41,233 bases of DNA from Bacillota bacterium (GCA_023420935.1 JAEZUR010000167.1:1-41233); one strand, 5' to 3'; numbered from the stretch's first letter, positions 1 to 8,914 are shown. The notes: a model not told the origin generated them from the sequence alone. Made by a program: numbers and translations.

Positions 1-1
1 T

Positions 2-217
2 GTTGGGAAAATATGTAGACTTTATCAATTTGCCGTTTCTCCTGTAAAGGTGGGGGGGAATATGAAGCTTATTGTAATGCCACCAGATAAGTTATTAAAA
101 GCTTTTAGCCAAGAATGGCCAAACGGCTTATTTATCGAGATGGGTATGGGTATAATAATGACATTTCTTATACTTGGAATTTCATATATAGTTTTTCGAA
201 GAGCGGACTTGAAATAG
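2..217 (+). CDS. ABC-2 type transporter permease, C-terminal end (partial)
   Basis: An open frame enters from the left edge and stops at 215-217. The last third is one hydrophobic segment (GIIMTFLILGISYIVF) followed by a short positive tail (RRADLK), the usual end of an ABC-2 type permease. The stop is 13 bases before the start of the next membrane gene, with an AAGGAGG ribosome site between them, so the two are co-transcribed. Only about 71 codons are visible, so the family call rests on topology and on the neighbour. It could be the end of any polytopic membrane protein. Confidence 0.5.
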   Translation, partial: VGKICRLYQFAVSPVKVGGNMKLIVMPPDKLLKAFSQEWPNGLFIEMGMGIIMTFLILGISYIVFRRADLK

Positions 218-230
218 GTAAGGAGGTACT

Positions 231-1076
231 ATGTTTTTTAAGATTTTTCTATATGAATGGAAACGCCAATGGAAGAGAAAAAGCACCAAAATATGCTTTC
301 TTTTGTTATTTATAGATCTATTTCTTGTAGAGTTCGTATATATTTACCTACTTGGGCCAATCGGTATTTTTAGAAATAGTTTGGTCGCAGAAAAGTTTAT
401 TCGTACATACGGTGTTATAATTTCTATAGTACCAAAAACAATGGATGAGATTTATCAGGATTTTTTCATTAGATATGGAACTTGCTTGGATGCTTCAGGG
501 CAGTTGGCAAGAGAGTTTATAGATATTCTTGGGTCTGTTTTTTGTTTTTTTTCCTTTTTGATTGGTTGCTTTATGATAGGAGAAGAACAGCAGAAAAAAG
601 ATAACACTGTCTTAAAATGGGGGGATAGACTACCTTCTATTTATTTACCTGCAAAGTTTATGGGAGCAATGGCATATACTACAATATTCATGATAGTAAT
701 GACGGTAATCCCATTTGTATCTTCATTTCGTCTTAGGCAGGAAGGATATACTGGCAGTCCGATCGCTTTTATAAAATATATGACTGGTTGGATGTTGCCA
801 ACAATTTTAATTCTTTATCTATTGCAAATGCTGATGAGTCTTTATGTAAAAGAGAAAGAAGTCAGGATATTTTTACATTTTGTGTTGGTTTTCATAGTAA
901 ACCTGCCTTACAATCAATATCACCTATATCGGCTTATCATAAGATTTAACGAAGTTGATGAGTTATTTTATGAAGAAGTTAAGAGGCAAATATTAATAAA
1001 TCGTATTTTTGTGATATTATTGAGTGCAGTTATATATTATATTATTGTAAAATCTTTAAGGAAGAGTAAAGGTTAA
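231..1076 (+). CDS. ABC-2 type permease-like membrane protein
   Basis: A 281-residue protein with a short charged N-terminus (FLYEWKRQWKRKSTK) and about six hydrophobic segments, near residues 22-42, 98-118, 145-167, 188-208, 213-229 and 255-275. A cytoplasmic basic start followed by TM1, a large extracytoplasmic loop and then TM2 is the layout of ABC-2 permeases that work with a separate ATPase, for example in antimicrobial peptide export or immunity. The ATPase would lie left of the window. AAGGAGG at 219-225 fits the ATG at 231. Family assignment is by topology only; no catalytic motif is expected. Confidence 0.6.
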   Translation: MFFKIFLYEWKRQWKRKSTKICFLLLFIDLFLVEFVYIYLLGPIGIFRNSLVAEKFIRTYGVIISIVPKTMDEIYQDFFIRYGTCLDASGQLAREFIDILGSVFCFFSFLIGCFMIGEEQQKKDNTVLKWGDRLPSIYLPAKFMGAMAYTTIFMIVMTVIPFVSSFRLRQEGYTGSPIAFIKYMTGWMLPTILILYLLQMLMSLYVKEKEVRIFLHFVLVFIVNLPYNQYHLYRLIIRFNEVDELFYEEVKRQILINRIFVILLSAVIYYIIVKSLRKSKG

Positions 1077-1162
1077 TTAATTTGATAAATTTATAGGGAT
1101 GTAATGCATTGTAATGATGACATGAAACAATATATTTGCTTATAAGAATTGAGGATAATTAT

Positions 1163-1963
1163 ATGAATAGAAAAAGAAATGTTATTTTTTTTATTTTAAT
1201 TGTAATCATTTTTATTATTTTGAGAATGAATTTCACAATTATAGATCATAAACGTGAAATGAGTAATTCTCTTTCTGTATATAAAGACGTCTCTGATTCA
1301 AATGGTAAAAGGAATCCTACTGCAGATAGAATAAATTTAATTTTTAATGAACATAAGAGCAAAGACAATGTAGTACCAGAAAAATTAATAGAAATTAGTA
1401 AAAATAATATAGCTAAAATTTATTATAAACAAGAATACAAAAATTATGAATTTATTGTATGTTTGGATCATAATGATACTTTGAATATTGTATATTCAAA
1501 AGATAAAAAATATTATTCAATGTGTCAAATTTTAGATTGGACTAATGGAGATTATTATGTTTATGAACATGAAAAAGGAAACGGTATTACAACTTATAAA
1601 GATATTTTAGGATATTCGGGAATTAAAATAGAATTACAGAACGGAGCAGCGTCTAGATATATTTTTTATATAATCATTGATGATACTCCAACTCTTTTAT
1701 TATCGAGTAGTTTATCAGGTGAATTTTCAGAATTCGATATTGATAGAGATGGACAAAAAGAATTACTTGCATTTGACGGTTATATGTATATTAAAATTGA
1801 TAATAAGTTATTTATAGCAACATATGTTTATGACAAAACCAAGATAAAACAAGTGTTTTTCAAAGATGAACTTAGAAAATATATCGTGTATTTCGATGAT
1901 GGAACTAGTAAAGAATATAAATATGATATAAAACAAAAATGTTTAATTGAGTTATTACATTGA
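1163..1963 (+). CDS. Membrane-anchored extracytoplasmic protein of unknown function
   Basis: I chose the ATG at 1163 because GAGG at 1151-1154 is 8 bases upstream; a TTG at 1136 in the same frame lacks a ribosome site. The 266-residue product starts with a basic tip (MNRKRN) and one hydrophobic helix (residues about 6-22), with no lipobox Cys, so it is probably anchored with the bulk outside. The C-terminal half is beta-rich and holds FDIDRDGQKELLAF, a DxDxDG acidic loop like those in FG-GAP/VCBS-type calcium-binding blades. I do not recognise the family. It stands alone between the ABC-2 genes and a terminator. Confidence 0.6.
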   Translation: MNRKRNVIFFILIVIIFIILRMNFTIIDHKREMSNSLSVYKDVSDSNGKRNPTADRINLIFNEHKSKDNVVPEKLIEISKNNIAKIYYKQEYKNYEFIVCLDHNDTLNIVYSKDKKYYSMCQILDWTNGDYYVYEHEKGNGITTYKDILGYSGIKIELQNGAASRYIFYIIIDDTPTLLLSSSLSGEFSEFDIDRDGQKELLAFDGYMYIKIDNKLFIATYVYDKTKIKQVFFKDELRKYIVYFDDGTSKEYKYDIKQKCLIELLH

Positions 1964-2007
1964 TGAAACATTGCAATTAAGTTAGAAAATAGAAAATCAA
2001 TATCACC

Positions 2008-2039
2008 GAGCAGAGTATAAAATACCCTGCTCATTTTTT
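2008..2039 (+). terminator. Rho-independent terminator after the 1163-1963 gene
   Basis: GAGCAG (2008-2013) pairs with CTGCTC (2027-2032). The inner GTAT/ATAC also pairs, with one mismatch. The stem is followed by six T at 2034-2039. Confidence 0.85.
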
Positions 2040-2085
2040 GTGTGAAATTTTAAAATGAATTTTAGCTTATGCAGAAATAATGCTA

Positions 2086-2114
2086 TTGACAGATCAAACA
2101 AAGTTACATATAAT
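2086..2114 (+). promoter_or_regulatory. Consensus sigma-A promoter for the TetR/oxidoreductase operon
   Basis: TTGACA at 2086-2091, a 17-base spacer and TATAAT at 2109-2114 form a perfect consensus promoter. The direct repeat ATTCAATG at 2127-2134 and 2141-2148 lies in the leader and could be part of a TetR operator; that last point is inference. Confidence 0.85.
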
Positions 2115-2150
2115 ATTGAATATAAATTCAATGAATGGAGATTCAATGTA

Positions 2151-2732
2151 TTGGGTACACGAGAGGAACAAAAAGAAAAACGAAGGAATGAAATTCTGGA
2201 AGCTGGCCTAGACTTATTTATTCGTAAAGGATATACAGCAACGAAGATTAAAGACATCGCAGAACAAGTTGGAATGAGTGTAGGGCTTTTATTTCATTAT
2301 TTCGAATCCAAAGAAAAGTTATATGAAGAGCTGATTAAGATAGGTATCTCTGGGCCGATGAGTGTAATGAAACTAACCGATATGGAACCTCTGGTTTTCT
2401 TTAAAGTAGTTGCGGATCAGATTCTGGAGTCAGTTATAGAACAGCCTTTTGTTGCAAAAATGTTCGTGTTGATGAGTCAAGCTTATTACAACGATGCAGC
2501 ACCACAAAGCATTAAGGATTTGTTAGTGAGCTTTGATATTTATCAGCCTACCATGCTTCTCATTGAGAAGGGGCAGGCAGATCACACCATTCGGGAGGGT
2601 GATGCTTATGCTTTAGCGATAGCCTATTGGTGCGCTATTCAGGGGATAGCAGAACAGTTAGCCCTGAATCCAGCTGCTCATTGTCCAAAAAGTGAATGGA
2701 TTGTAGATATGTTAAGGGGGAATCGTAAATGA
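2151..2732 (+). CDS. TetR/AcrR family transcriptional regulator
   Basis: From the TTG at 2151 (GGAG at 2137-2140, spacing 10) the product is 193 residues, the normal TetR size. An upstream ATG at 2055 would start before the promoter's -35 box, so it is rejected. Residues about 10-55 form the TetR helix-turn-helix: RRNEILEAGLDLFIRKGYT, then TKIKDIAEQVGMSVGLLFHYF and ESKEKLYEEL. The remaining helices are the ligand and dimer domain. The stop overlaps the start of the FAD oxidoreductase by four bases (ATGA), so both share one mRNA. It probably represses its own operon; the ligand is unknown. Confidence 0.9.
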   Translation: MGTREEQKEKRRNEILEAGLDLFIRKGYTATKIKDIAEQVGMSVGLLFHYFESKEKLYEELIKIGISGPMSVMKLTDMEPLVFFKVVADQILESVIEQPFVAKMFVLMSQAYYNDAAPQSIKDLLVSFDIYQPTMLLIEKGQADHTIREGDAYALAIAYWCAIQGIAEQLALNPAAHCPKSEWIVDMLRGNRK

Positions 2733-4213
2733 GGAAAGTAATAATTATAGGTGCAGGAATTGCTGGCCTTACAGCAGGTATTTATGCTATTCAGAGTGGG
2801 TTTGATGTGACGATTTATGAAAGTCATACCATTCCAGGAGGAGCATCCACAAGCTGGAGAAGAAAGGGATATTTATTCGAGGGTGGTATGCATTGGCTTA
2901 CTGGATCATCTAAGAATACTACGTTAAATAAGATATGGCATGAGGTAGGTGCTTTAAATGATAGTGTTGTAATTCATAATAGAGACCCATTCCTTACCTT
3001 TGAACAGGAAGGTAAAAAGATTTGCCTATATCGAGATGTTGAAAAACTTCAAGAACACTTTTTGGAGATTGCTCCAGAAGATAAGAAAGAAATTATCAAA
3101 TTGTGTCGTGATATCAAGAAGTTTACCAAGCTTCAGATGCCTATACTAGATATCAAAGGCGTAAAAGTGAAACATAAGTCAACCATGCCCATATCAGCTA
3201 TCTTAAGTTTACTACCTGCGATAAGTAGAATGTCATTCTATCGGAATCAAACGGTTAAAGAATATTCAGAACGATATAAGAATCCAATCTTAAAATTATT
3301 TCTTCAGGATGCCGTTGGATCAGAGAATTGTGCTACGGCAATGGTTTTTACCTTGGCCACGTTAGCCTCCGGTGATGGAGGTTATCCAGAAGGAGGATCA
3401 CTTGCAATGGCAGGGCGTATGGCTAAGTACTTTGAAGCATTGGGAGGAACCATACAATATGGCAAGTCTGTGAGCCAAGTAATCGTTCAGAATAGAATTG
3501 CAAAAGGAGTTGTCATCGATAACGAGCATATTCCAGCAGATGCAGTAATTATAACACAAGATACAAGGGTTGCCATTGATACGATGTTTGAAAAGCCGCT
3601 TCAAGAGCAATGGGCAAATAATATGCGTAAAACCATTAAGCCGGCATTGAACACATTTATCTGCTTAGGGGTAGAAGCTAATTTATCCGAATTATCTGAA
3701 TCAGTTTCATTTATCCCACATGAACCATTTCAGTGTGGTGGTAAAGAAGTTTCTGTGATTGGGATTAACAATTATGCAAGCTATGAAGGATATGCTCCAG
3801 AAGGATGTACAGCTGTTACTTCAATTATCATGGGAGACAGTTATAATTATTGGAAACAGTGCAAAGAAAATGGAACCTATGAAATGGAAAAGCAAAAGGT
3901 AGCAGATGCTTTCATTAATATATTAGAGCATAAATATCCAAAGGTAAAAGGTAAGATTACGGTTTGGGATGTGGCAACACCATTGACTTATGAACGTTAT
4001 TTAGGATCTTATAAAGGTTCTTGGATGTCCATAATGGAAAAAGGCGACAGTATGAAAACCTATCCATCAAAGCCAGAAAGTATTGCTAATGTCTATTTCG
4101 CTGGTCAACGTGTTTCACCGCCAGGAGGACTTCCGATTGCTGTAGAAACGGGAAGAAAAGCGGTTCAATATTTATGTAAAGATACGGATACTGTTTTTCA
4201 AGGAAATATATAA
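2729..4213 (+). CDS. CrtI-like FAD/NAD(P)-dependent oxidoreductase
   Basis: A 494-residue flavoprotein. The N-terminus KVIIIGAGIAGLTAGIYA is a Rossmann GxGxxG dinucleotide site ending in an acidic strand (VTIYES), followed by PGGASTSW as in phytoene desaturase/carotenoid isomerase/RetSat relatives. The C-terminal NVYFAGQRVSPPGGLPIAVETGRKA is the family's second FAD-contact motif. Length matches bacterial CrtI-like proteins. No carotenoid genes are near, so the substrate is probably another lipid or polyene. The coupled TetR gene suggests induction by a small hydrophobic molecule. The family call is firm; the reaction is not. Confidence 0.85.
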   Translation: MRKVIIIGAGIAGLTAGIYAIQSGFDVTIYESHTIPGGASTSWRRKGYLFEGGMHWLTGSSKNTTLNKIWHEVGALNDSVVIHNRDPFLTFEQEGKKICLYRDVEKLQEHFLEIAPEDKKEIIKLCRDIKKFTKLQMPILDIKGVKVKHKSTMPISAILSLLPAISRMSFYRNQTVKEYSERYKNPILKLFLQDAVGSENCATAMVFTLATLASGDGGYPEGGSLAMAGRMAKYFEALGGTIQYGKSVSQVIVQNRIAKGVVIDNEHIPADAVIITQDTRVAIDTMFEKPLQEQWANNMRKTIKPALNTFICLGVEANLSELSESVSFIPHEPFQCGGKEVSVIGINNYASYEGYAPEGCTAVTSIIMGDSYNYWKQCKENGTYEMEKQKVADAFINILEHKYPKVKGKITVWDVATPLTYERYLGSYKGSWMSIMEKGDSMKTYPSKPESIANVYFAGQRVSPPGGLPIAVETGRKAVQYLCKDTDTVFQGNI

Positions 4214-4224
4214 TAAATGTGATG

Positions 4225-4265
4225 AAAGCTTTCTATGATAATACTTGAATCATAGAAAGCTTTTT
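4225..4265. terminator. Bidirectional terminator between convergent genes
   Basis: A perfect 15-bp stem (4225-4239 with 4249-4263) and a 9-base loop. It has T-rich ends on both strands, so it can serve the oxidoreductase (+) and the PucR gene (-). Confidence 0.9.
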
Positions 4266-4343
4266 CGTTTACAAAGTATATAGGAAGTGAGAATGAAATG
4301 TTTAAAAGTATAATGAAATTTAGCATGATCAGTCCTACATTAC

Positions 4344-5459
4344 TTATATTGATAAATACTCTTTAATATAAAATGACATTAAAAGATCAAATTTAACAGA
4401 AGAGTTATCTAGTTCTGTGCCTAATAAATCCTTAATTTTTCGAATACGGTAAACAATAGTATTACGGTGAGTATATAATCGGTTGGCAGTCTCAATCAGG
4501 TTGCAATCAGATAATAAGAAACATCGAAGGGTATTAATATAATCGGTATCGTGCTCTTCATCGTGTTGTTCCAATAAACCAAGATTTCGCTGATAAATGA
4601 ATGGTAGCATATCAGGATCTGAGTTACAGAATAGAAGTTGAAAGATTCCCAATTCCTCAAAGATAACATACGAACGCTTCCATAGATCTCCGATAGCTAA
4701 GGAAAAGCAAGCGCGTTTGTAACTCTGTCCAATTTGCGTTATGGTATGTATCTCATCACTCACACCTAGAATAATGCTATCACAATAGCAAAGTACCTCG
4801 ATAATTTTGTTTAGAGGACATTTTGGTGTAGAAAGATAGATTAGAATCTGTAAGTTATCATAAAAGAATAGATGATATTTCAGATCATAGCTGTTCAGTG
4901 GTGAGGTAATCATGGTCGTGTCATGGAGATTTCGGATGACAATGACTCTATAATCTGCCATTGTTATAAATCCAAATTGATTTAATGTTCGTAGAATATT
5001 TTCTGGAATAGTTGTCTGATAAAGAGCACTTTGGAAGGCGGCGCTTAGATGATCTTCCCTCTGGTTATCGTGTAATAAAAGCCGACAGTAGTCCTGCATT
5101 ATTTCTACCAGGTGTACTTCCCAGGGGAAGATAAATAGTGGGATTTTATTTGATTCACAGAATTCTAGAATCTCTGGCGTAATATCATCATCAGTTAAAT
5201 ATTTTCCAATATTAATAAGAATACAGCTACAATTTTTCATTGTAAGTGCACGAATGAAATCAAGAAGACCAATATCGCTGTTCGTAAAAAGCCCAGTGGT
5301 AATAATTAGTTCACCACCGTTTAGGAAGCTTATGTTTTGAATGTCTTCAGCCAGATAAATCCAGGAGACAGAATTACTCATTCCTTTTTCTCCCGAAAGA
5401 AATTTCAGATTATATTTGGTTTTTCCAAACTCATATAGAGCGTTTACCTGTGTTTGCAT
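4344..5459 (-). CDS. PucR family transcriptional regulator
   Basis: The 371-residue product has the PucR layout. The N-terminal PucR domain (residues about 10-125) includes WIYLAEDIQNISFLNGGELIITTG, typical of this sensory domain. A GGDEF-like middle follows, and the C-terminal helix-turn-helix (about 325-370: SDCNLIETANRLYTHRNTIVYRIRKIKDLLG) closes the protein. PucR proteins usually activate neighbouring nitrogen or amine catabolic genes. This one is divergent from the cytidylate-kinase-like/ABC transporter/gabT/4hbD run, so it probably responds to GABA or its breakdown products. GGAGGT precedes the ATG. Confidence 0.9.
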   Translation of the reverse strand: MQTQVNALYEFGKTKYNLKFLSGEKGMSNSVSWIYLAEDIQNISFLNGGELIITTGLFTNSDIGLLDFIRALTMKNCSCILINIGKYLTDDDITPEILEFCESNKIPLFIFPWEVHLVEIMQDYCRLLLHDNQREDHLSAAFQSALYQTTIPENILRTLNQFGFITMADYRVIVIRNLHDTTMITSPLNSYDLKYHLFFYDNLQILIYLSTPKCPLNKIIEVLCYCDSIILGVSDEIHTITQIGQSYKRACFSLAIGDLWKRSYVIFEELGIFQLLFCNSDPDMLPFIYQRNLGLLEQHDEEHDTDYINTLRCFLLSDCNLIETANRLYTHRNTIVYRIRKIKDLLGTELDNSSVKFDLLMSFYIKEYLSI

Positions 5460-5637
5460 GACATACCTCCCAATTGATTTTTATTTACTATATCATATAA
5501 TCTGTTGTATGAAAAGGACAAAACCAATATATGATTTAATGTTTAATAATGAAAAAACGTGTAATATATGGACGTGACATATAGAGTATTGTATTTAGAG
5601 TACAAAACGAGGTTGAAATGTTTGGAGTTTGCGTCCA

Positions 5638-5665
5638 TTGTAAAAATAGCTCAAAGTGATATAAT
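5638..5665 (+). promoter_or_regulatory. Extended -10 promoter of the catabolic operon
   Basis: TTGTAA at 5638-5643, a 16-base spacer and TATAAT at 5660-5665, with TG one base upstream (TGATATAAT). It lies in the 245-base divergent gap with the PucR gene, where an activator site would be expected. Confidence 0.75.
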
Positions 5666-5704
5666 CTGCATATAGTAAATAAAACGTTGAAGGAGGACAT
5701 TTGT

Positions 5705-6310
5705 ATGAACGATAAATTCGTCGTAACCATTGCACGACAGTTTGGAAGTTTAGGCAGGCCGATTGCTAGAAAGGTCAGTGAAATGATTGGTATAGAATAT
5801 TATGATAGAGATATCGTTGACCTTGCCGCTAAAAAACTGGATCTTCCGGTTTCCACTATTAGTGATTATGAAGAAAGTGCCAAATCAGCCTTCTTCAATA
5901 TGAGTTACCCACTAGGTATGGGAACAACGTCCATTCAGGACACAATCTTTACAACGCAAAAGAAGATCATTGTTGACCTTGCAGAAAAAGAATCTTGTAT
6001 CATTGTTGGTCGCTGTGCAGATCACATACTTTATGATCATAAAAATGTTATCAAAGTATTTATTTATGCACCATATGCAGAGAGACTACGAAATTGTGTG
6101 GAACGATTGAATATGCAGCCTGACGAAGCCAAGAGAATGATAGCTGATGTTGACAAAGCCAGAGAAGCCTATCATAAACACTACTGTAGTTATTCCATGT
6201 CCGATAAAGATTATAAACATGTCATGTTAGATTCCAGTTTACTGGGAGTGGACGGAACCTGTGAAGTGTTAGTTGAGATAATAAAGAAGAGATTTCATAT
6301 TAATAAATAA
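5705..6310 (+). CDS. Cytidylate kinase-like family protein
   Basis: The ATG at 5705 is 8 bases from AGGAGG (5691-5696); the in-frame TTG at 5687 precedes that site and is rejected. The 201-residue protein begins FVVTIARQFGSLGRPIARKVSEMIG, a P-loop region of the cytidylate-kinase-like family, followed by YYDRDIV and a mobile-lid-like basic segment (AERLRNCVERLNM). True CMP kinases keep GxxGxGKS, whereas this subfamily has GSLGRPIA, so the substrate is uncertain. It is first in the PucR-linked cluster but is separated from the transporter by a strong terminator. Confidence 0.8.
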   Translation: MNDKFVVTIARQFGSLGRPIARKVSEMIGIEYYDRDIVDLAAKKLDLPVSTISDYEESAKSAFFNMSYPLGMGTTSIQDTIFTTQKKIIVDLAEKESCIIVGRCADHILYDHKNVIKVFIYAPYAERLRNCVERLNMQPDEAKRMIADVDKAREAYHKHYCSYSMSDKDYKHVMLDSSLLGVDGTCEVLVEIIKKRFHINK

Positions 6311-6331
6311 GATATGGGAATATCTAAGTGC

Positions 6332-6366
6332 AACGGAGCCTTTCAGCTTATGAATGGCTCCGTTTT
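6332..6366 (+). terminator. Rho-independent terminator or attenuator before the ABC transporter
   Basis: AACGGAGCC (6332-6340) pairs perfectly with GGCTCCGTT (6356-6364) and runs into TTTT. It ends the kinase-like transcript. Whether the transporter has its own promoter or depends on read-through is not clear from the sequence. Confidence 0.85.
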
Positions 6367-6410
6367 GCTATTGTTTTATAAGTTCATTAGAAATGAAAGA
6401 AGGTGTTTTT

Positions 6411-7139
6411 ATGGCTTTACTTGAAATCAAGAATCTTTCAAAATCATTTGGAGATCTAGAAGTTCTCCGTGATGTTAATATTTCTGTTAACAAAGGAGAA
6501 GTAGTTGTAATTATTGGTCCCTCTGGATCAGGAAAAAGTACCATGCTTCGCTGTATTAATCTACTGGAACAACCTACTGGAGGAGAGATCATTTACCAGG
6601 AGCAAGATATTATGAAACTAGGTAAAAAGGTTACCGAATTTAGAAAACATGTTGGTATGGTATTTCAGAAATTTAATCTATTTCCATTAAAAACAGTTTT
6701 GGAAAATGTGATGTTTGCTCCCGTAAAGTTGAGCGACATATCAAAAAATGAAGCTATGGATCGCTCCAAACAGCTTCTTTCTAAAGTGGGACTGGAAAGT
6801 AAAATGAATGTATATCCTTCTGCACTATCCGGGGGACAGCAACAACGAGTTGCCATTGCAAGAGCATTAGCGATGGAGCCAGATATCCTTTTATTTGACG
6901 AGCCAACATCAGCTCTTGATCCAGAATTAGTGGGAGATGTTTTGGAAGTAATGAAGCAGTTGGCAAAAGAGGGTATGACAATGCTGGTTGTTACACATGA
7001 AATGGGATTTGCAAAAGATGTTGCTGATCGAGTTATTTTTATGGATGGCGGTTATGTTGTAGAAGAAGATACGCCACATAATATATTTACCAACCCAAAG
7101 AACGAAAGAACACGGGCATTCTTGTCTCGTATTCTATGA
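6411..7139 (+). CDS. Polar amino acid ABC transporter, ATP-binding protein
   Basis: The start at 6411 follows AAGAAGGTG. The in-frame start at 6354 lies inside the terminator stem and is rejected. The 242-residue protein shows Walker A GPSGSGKST (about 35-43), a Q-loop in MVFQKFNLFP, signature LSGGQQQR, Walker B LLFDEPTSALD and the H-loop VVTHE. The pattern and length match the GlnQ/HisP family, which energises uptake of amino acids. Permease and binding-protein genes follow directly. Downstream GABA catabolic genes suggest GABA or a related amino acid as substrate. Confidence 0.93.
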   Translation: MALLEIKNLSKSFGDLEVLRDVNISVNKGEVVVIIGPSGSGKSTMLRCINLLEQPTGGEIIYQEQDIMKLGKKVTEFRKHVGMVFQKFNLFPLKTVLENVMFAPVKLSDISKNEAMDRSKQLLSKVGLESKMNVYPSALSGGQQQRVAIARALAMEPDILLFDEPTSALDPELVGDVLEVMKQLAKEGMTMLVVTHEMGFAKDVADRVIFMDGGYVVEEDTPHNIFTNPKNERTRAFLSRIL

Positions 7140-7154
7140 TAGGAGGTAGCCATA

Positions 7155-7850
7155 ATGGAATTAAATTTCAGGAAAGCATTTGAAACTTTGGGCCCTAGTC
7201 TATTGGATGGAGTTGGAGTTGTTTTATATGTAACATTGATTGGATTTATCCTTTCTTTAGTCATAGCGTTGTTGCTTGCCATCGGTAGGATTTCGAAAAA
7301 GAAATGGCTTGGCAGAATCTTAAGCGTATTTATTGAATTTATTCGCGGTACTCCGTTATTGGTACAATTTTTTTATATCTATTATGTAGTACCAATGCTT
7401 ATCAATGGGATATGTGGAATGTTGGGGTTTGATACCAATATACAATTAGAGGCTGCAACGTGCGGTATTATCGGGTTTGCTATTAATTACGGTTGTTATA
7501 TGTCAGAAGTTGTACGATCGGCAATTGTAGCAATCGATACAGGACAGAATGAAGCGGGATTAGCACTTGGCTTTAATGATAAACAAGTAATGTTTCATTT
7601 TATCATACCACCTGCATTGCGTAATTCAGTGCCGGTATTCGGTAATTACTTGGTTATGATGATTAAAGATACTTCACTTCTAGCAATGATCTCAGTACAG
7701 GAATTACTTCTTCGTACTAAGACCTTTGCATCGCAGACATTTCTGACCGTAGAGGCGTATACCATTTTAGCTCTTATATATTTAGTAATCAGTCTTCCGT
7801 TGTCTCAACTTTCTAATATTATTGAAAGAAGGCTGAAACAAGTAAAATAA
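7155..7850 (+). CDS. Polar amino acid ABC transporter, permease
   Basis: A 231-residue HisM/GlnP-type permease. It has about five transmembrane helices, the RGTPLLVQFFYIYYVVP segment typical of this family, and the EAA loop (NEAGLALGFNDKQVMFHFIIPPALRNSVP) that contacts the ATPase. It starts 15 bases after the ATPase stop behind AGGAGG. With no second permease nearby it probably works as a homodimer. Confidence 0.93.
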   Translation: MELNFRKAFETLGPSLLDGVGVVLYVTLIGFILSLVIALLLAIGRISKKKWLGRILSVFIEFIRGTPLLVQFFYIYYVVPMLINGICGMLGFDTNIQLEAATCGIIGFAINYGCYMSEVVRSAIVAIDTGQNEAGLALGFNDKQVMFHFIIPPALRNSVPVFGNYLVMMIKDTSLLAMISVQELLLRTKTFASQTFLTVEAYTILALIYLVISLPLSQLSNIIERRLKQVK

Positions 7851-7855
7851 AAATA

Positions 7856-7871
7856 GTCTCGCAAGCGAGAC
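7856..7871 (+). other. Small hairpin between permease and binding-protein genes
   Basis: GTCTCG (7856-7861), loop CAAG, CGAGAC (7866-7871). No T run follows, so it is not a terminator. Such hairpins often protect the 3' end of an upstream message or set unequal expression of a binding protein; that role is inference. Confidence 0.45.
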
Positions 7872-7972
7872 GCTGTTACAATTAAGGAATTTCTAATATT
7901 TAAATAATGCCAATGGCAAATAAAAAGAAAGAAGGATTATAGTATGAAAAATATGAAATTAATGTAAAATGG

Positions 7973-8872
7973 ATGACTTTATGTTTTACGATGATGTTAC
8001 TTTTTGTCTTTACCACTGGATGCCAAAATACGAAGAATAATGAACCTGCGCAAGCAACTGCTTCGGCATCAGCGACAGAGGAAGAAACAACAGCACCTTC
8101 CACGGGAGAATCTGCATTATTAACAAAAATTAAGGAGAGAGGCTATATCGAGATTGGTTCCTCCAATGATGCTCCATTTTCTTATCAGGATGTGGATACC
8201 AATGAATTAAAGGGAATTGATATTGAGATACTACGTGAAATCTGTAAACGACTTGGAATTCCTGATATTAAACTGAAGGTCATTGATTTCTCCAATCTTT
8301 TAGTAGAACTTAACAATAATAGCATTGATATGGTAGTAGATGCTATGTATGTAAAAGAAGAAAGGCTTCAAATAGCTGCATTTACAGACAAATGGTATCA
8401 AGAAGGTGAGGCAGTTGTGATACCTGCTGATTCTGGTATAAAAAGCAAAGAGGATCTAGCCGGAAAAACCATTGGCGCCCAACCAGGTACTACATTTTAT
8501 GATACAGCGCAAAAATGGCTTGATGAAGGTAAAATTGGTGAATTAGTAGCTTATGATAATCAAGCAACGCTTATGACAGCGGTTAATATGGGAAAAGTGG
8601 ATGCTGTAGTTACAGATGGTATCGTTGCTGGGTTTACTTTATCCTCTGATAGTTCTTTAAAATTACAACTGTTAGCACCTTATGAAGCAGAGGCAAGTGG
8701 ACAGATTGGTGCAGCAGTCCGCTTTGAAGATTCAGATTTCTTAAAGGAAGTGAATACAGCGTTAAATGCCATGAAGGAAGATGGAACATTAATGAAAATC
8801 CTAGAGAACTATGGATTAACAGAAGATTATTATGTAGATGTTGAAAATGGAATTACGAAAAATGTGAAATAG
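7973..8872 (+). CDS. Amino acid ABC transporter substrate-binding lipoprotein (apparent frameshift at N-terminus)
   Basis: The first in-frame ATG gives 299 residues. FVFTTGCQ ends a signal peptide with a lipobox Cys at residue 17, followed by an Ala/Thr/Glu linker and an SBP_bac_3 domain (LLTKIKERGYIEIGSSNDAPFSY, LKGIDIEILREICKRLG, then DMVVDAMYVKEERLQIAAFT). The ribosome site AAGGA at 7931-7935 instead serves an ATG at 7944 that stops after seven codons. Adding one A near 7961-7963 would fuse the frames into M-K-N-M-K-L-N-V-K-W-M-T, restoring the positive start of a signal peptide. So the gene is either frameshifted, mis-sequenced, or translated by coupling to a tiny leader. The mature domain is intact. 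It probably binds GABA or a related amino acid. Confidence 0.85.
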   Translation: MTLCFTMMLLFVFTTGCQNTKNNEPAQATASASATEEETTAPSTGESALLTKIKERGYIEIGSSNDAPFSYQDVDTNELKGIDIEILREICKRLGIPDIKLKVIDFSNLLVELNNNSIDMVVDAMYVKEERLQIAAFTDKWYQEGEAVVIPADSGIKSKEDLAGKTIGAQPGTTFYDTAQKWLDEGKIGELVAYDNQATLMTAVNMGKVDAVVTDGIVAGFTLSSDSSLKLQLLAPYEAEASGQIGAAVRFEDSDFLKEVNTALNAMKEDGTLMKILENYGLTEDYYVDVENGITKNVK

Positions 8873-8914
8873 TAAGAATAAATAGAAGTTTTGAACGGAT
8901 AGGAGTAGATGACT

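Noticed and set aside
5460..5637. Possible PucR operator palindromes in the divergent gap
   Set aside because: Only AT-rich imperfect dyads were seen, none convincing enough to name as a site.
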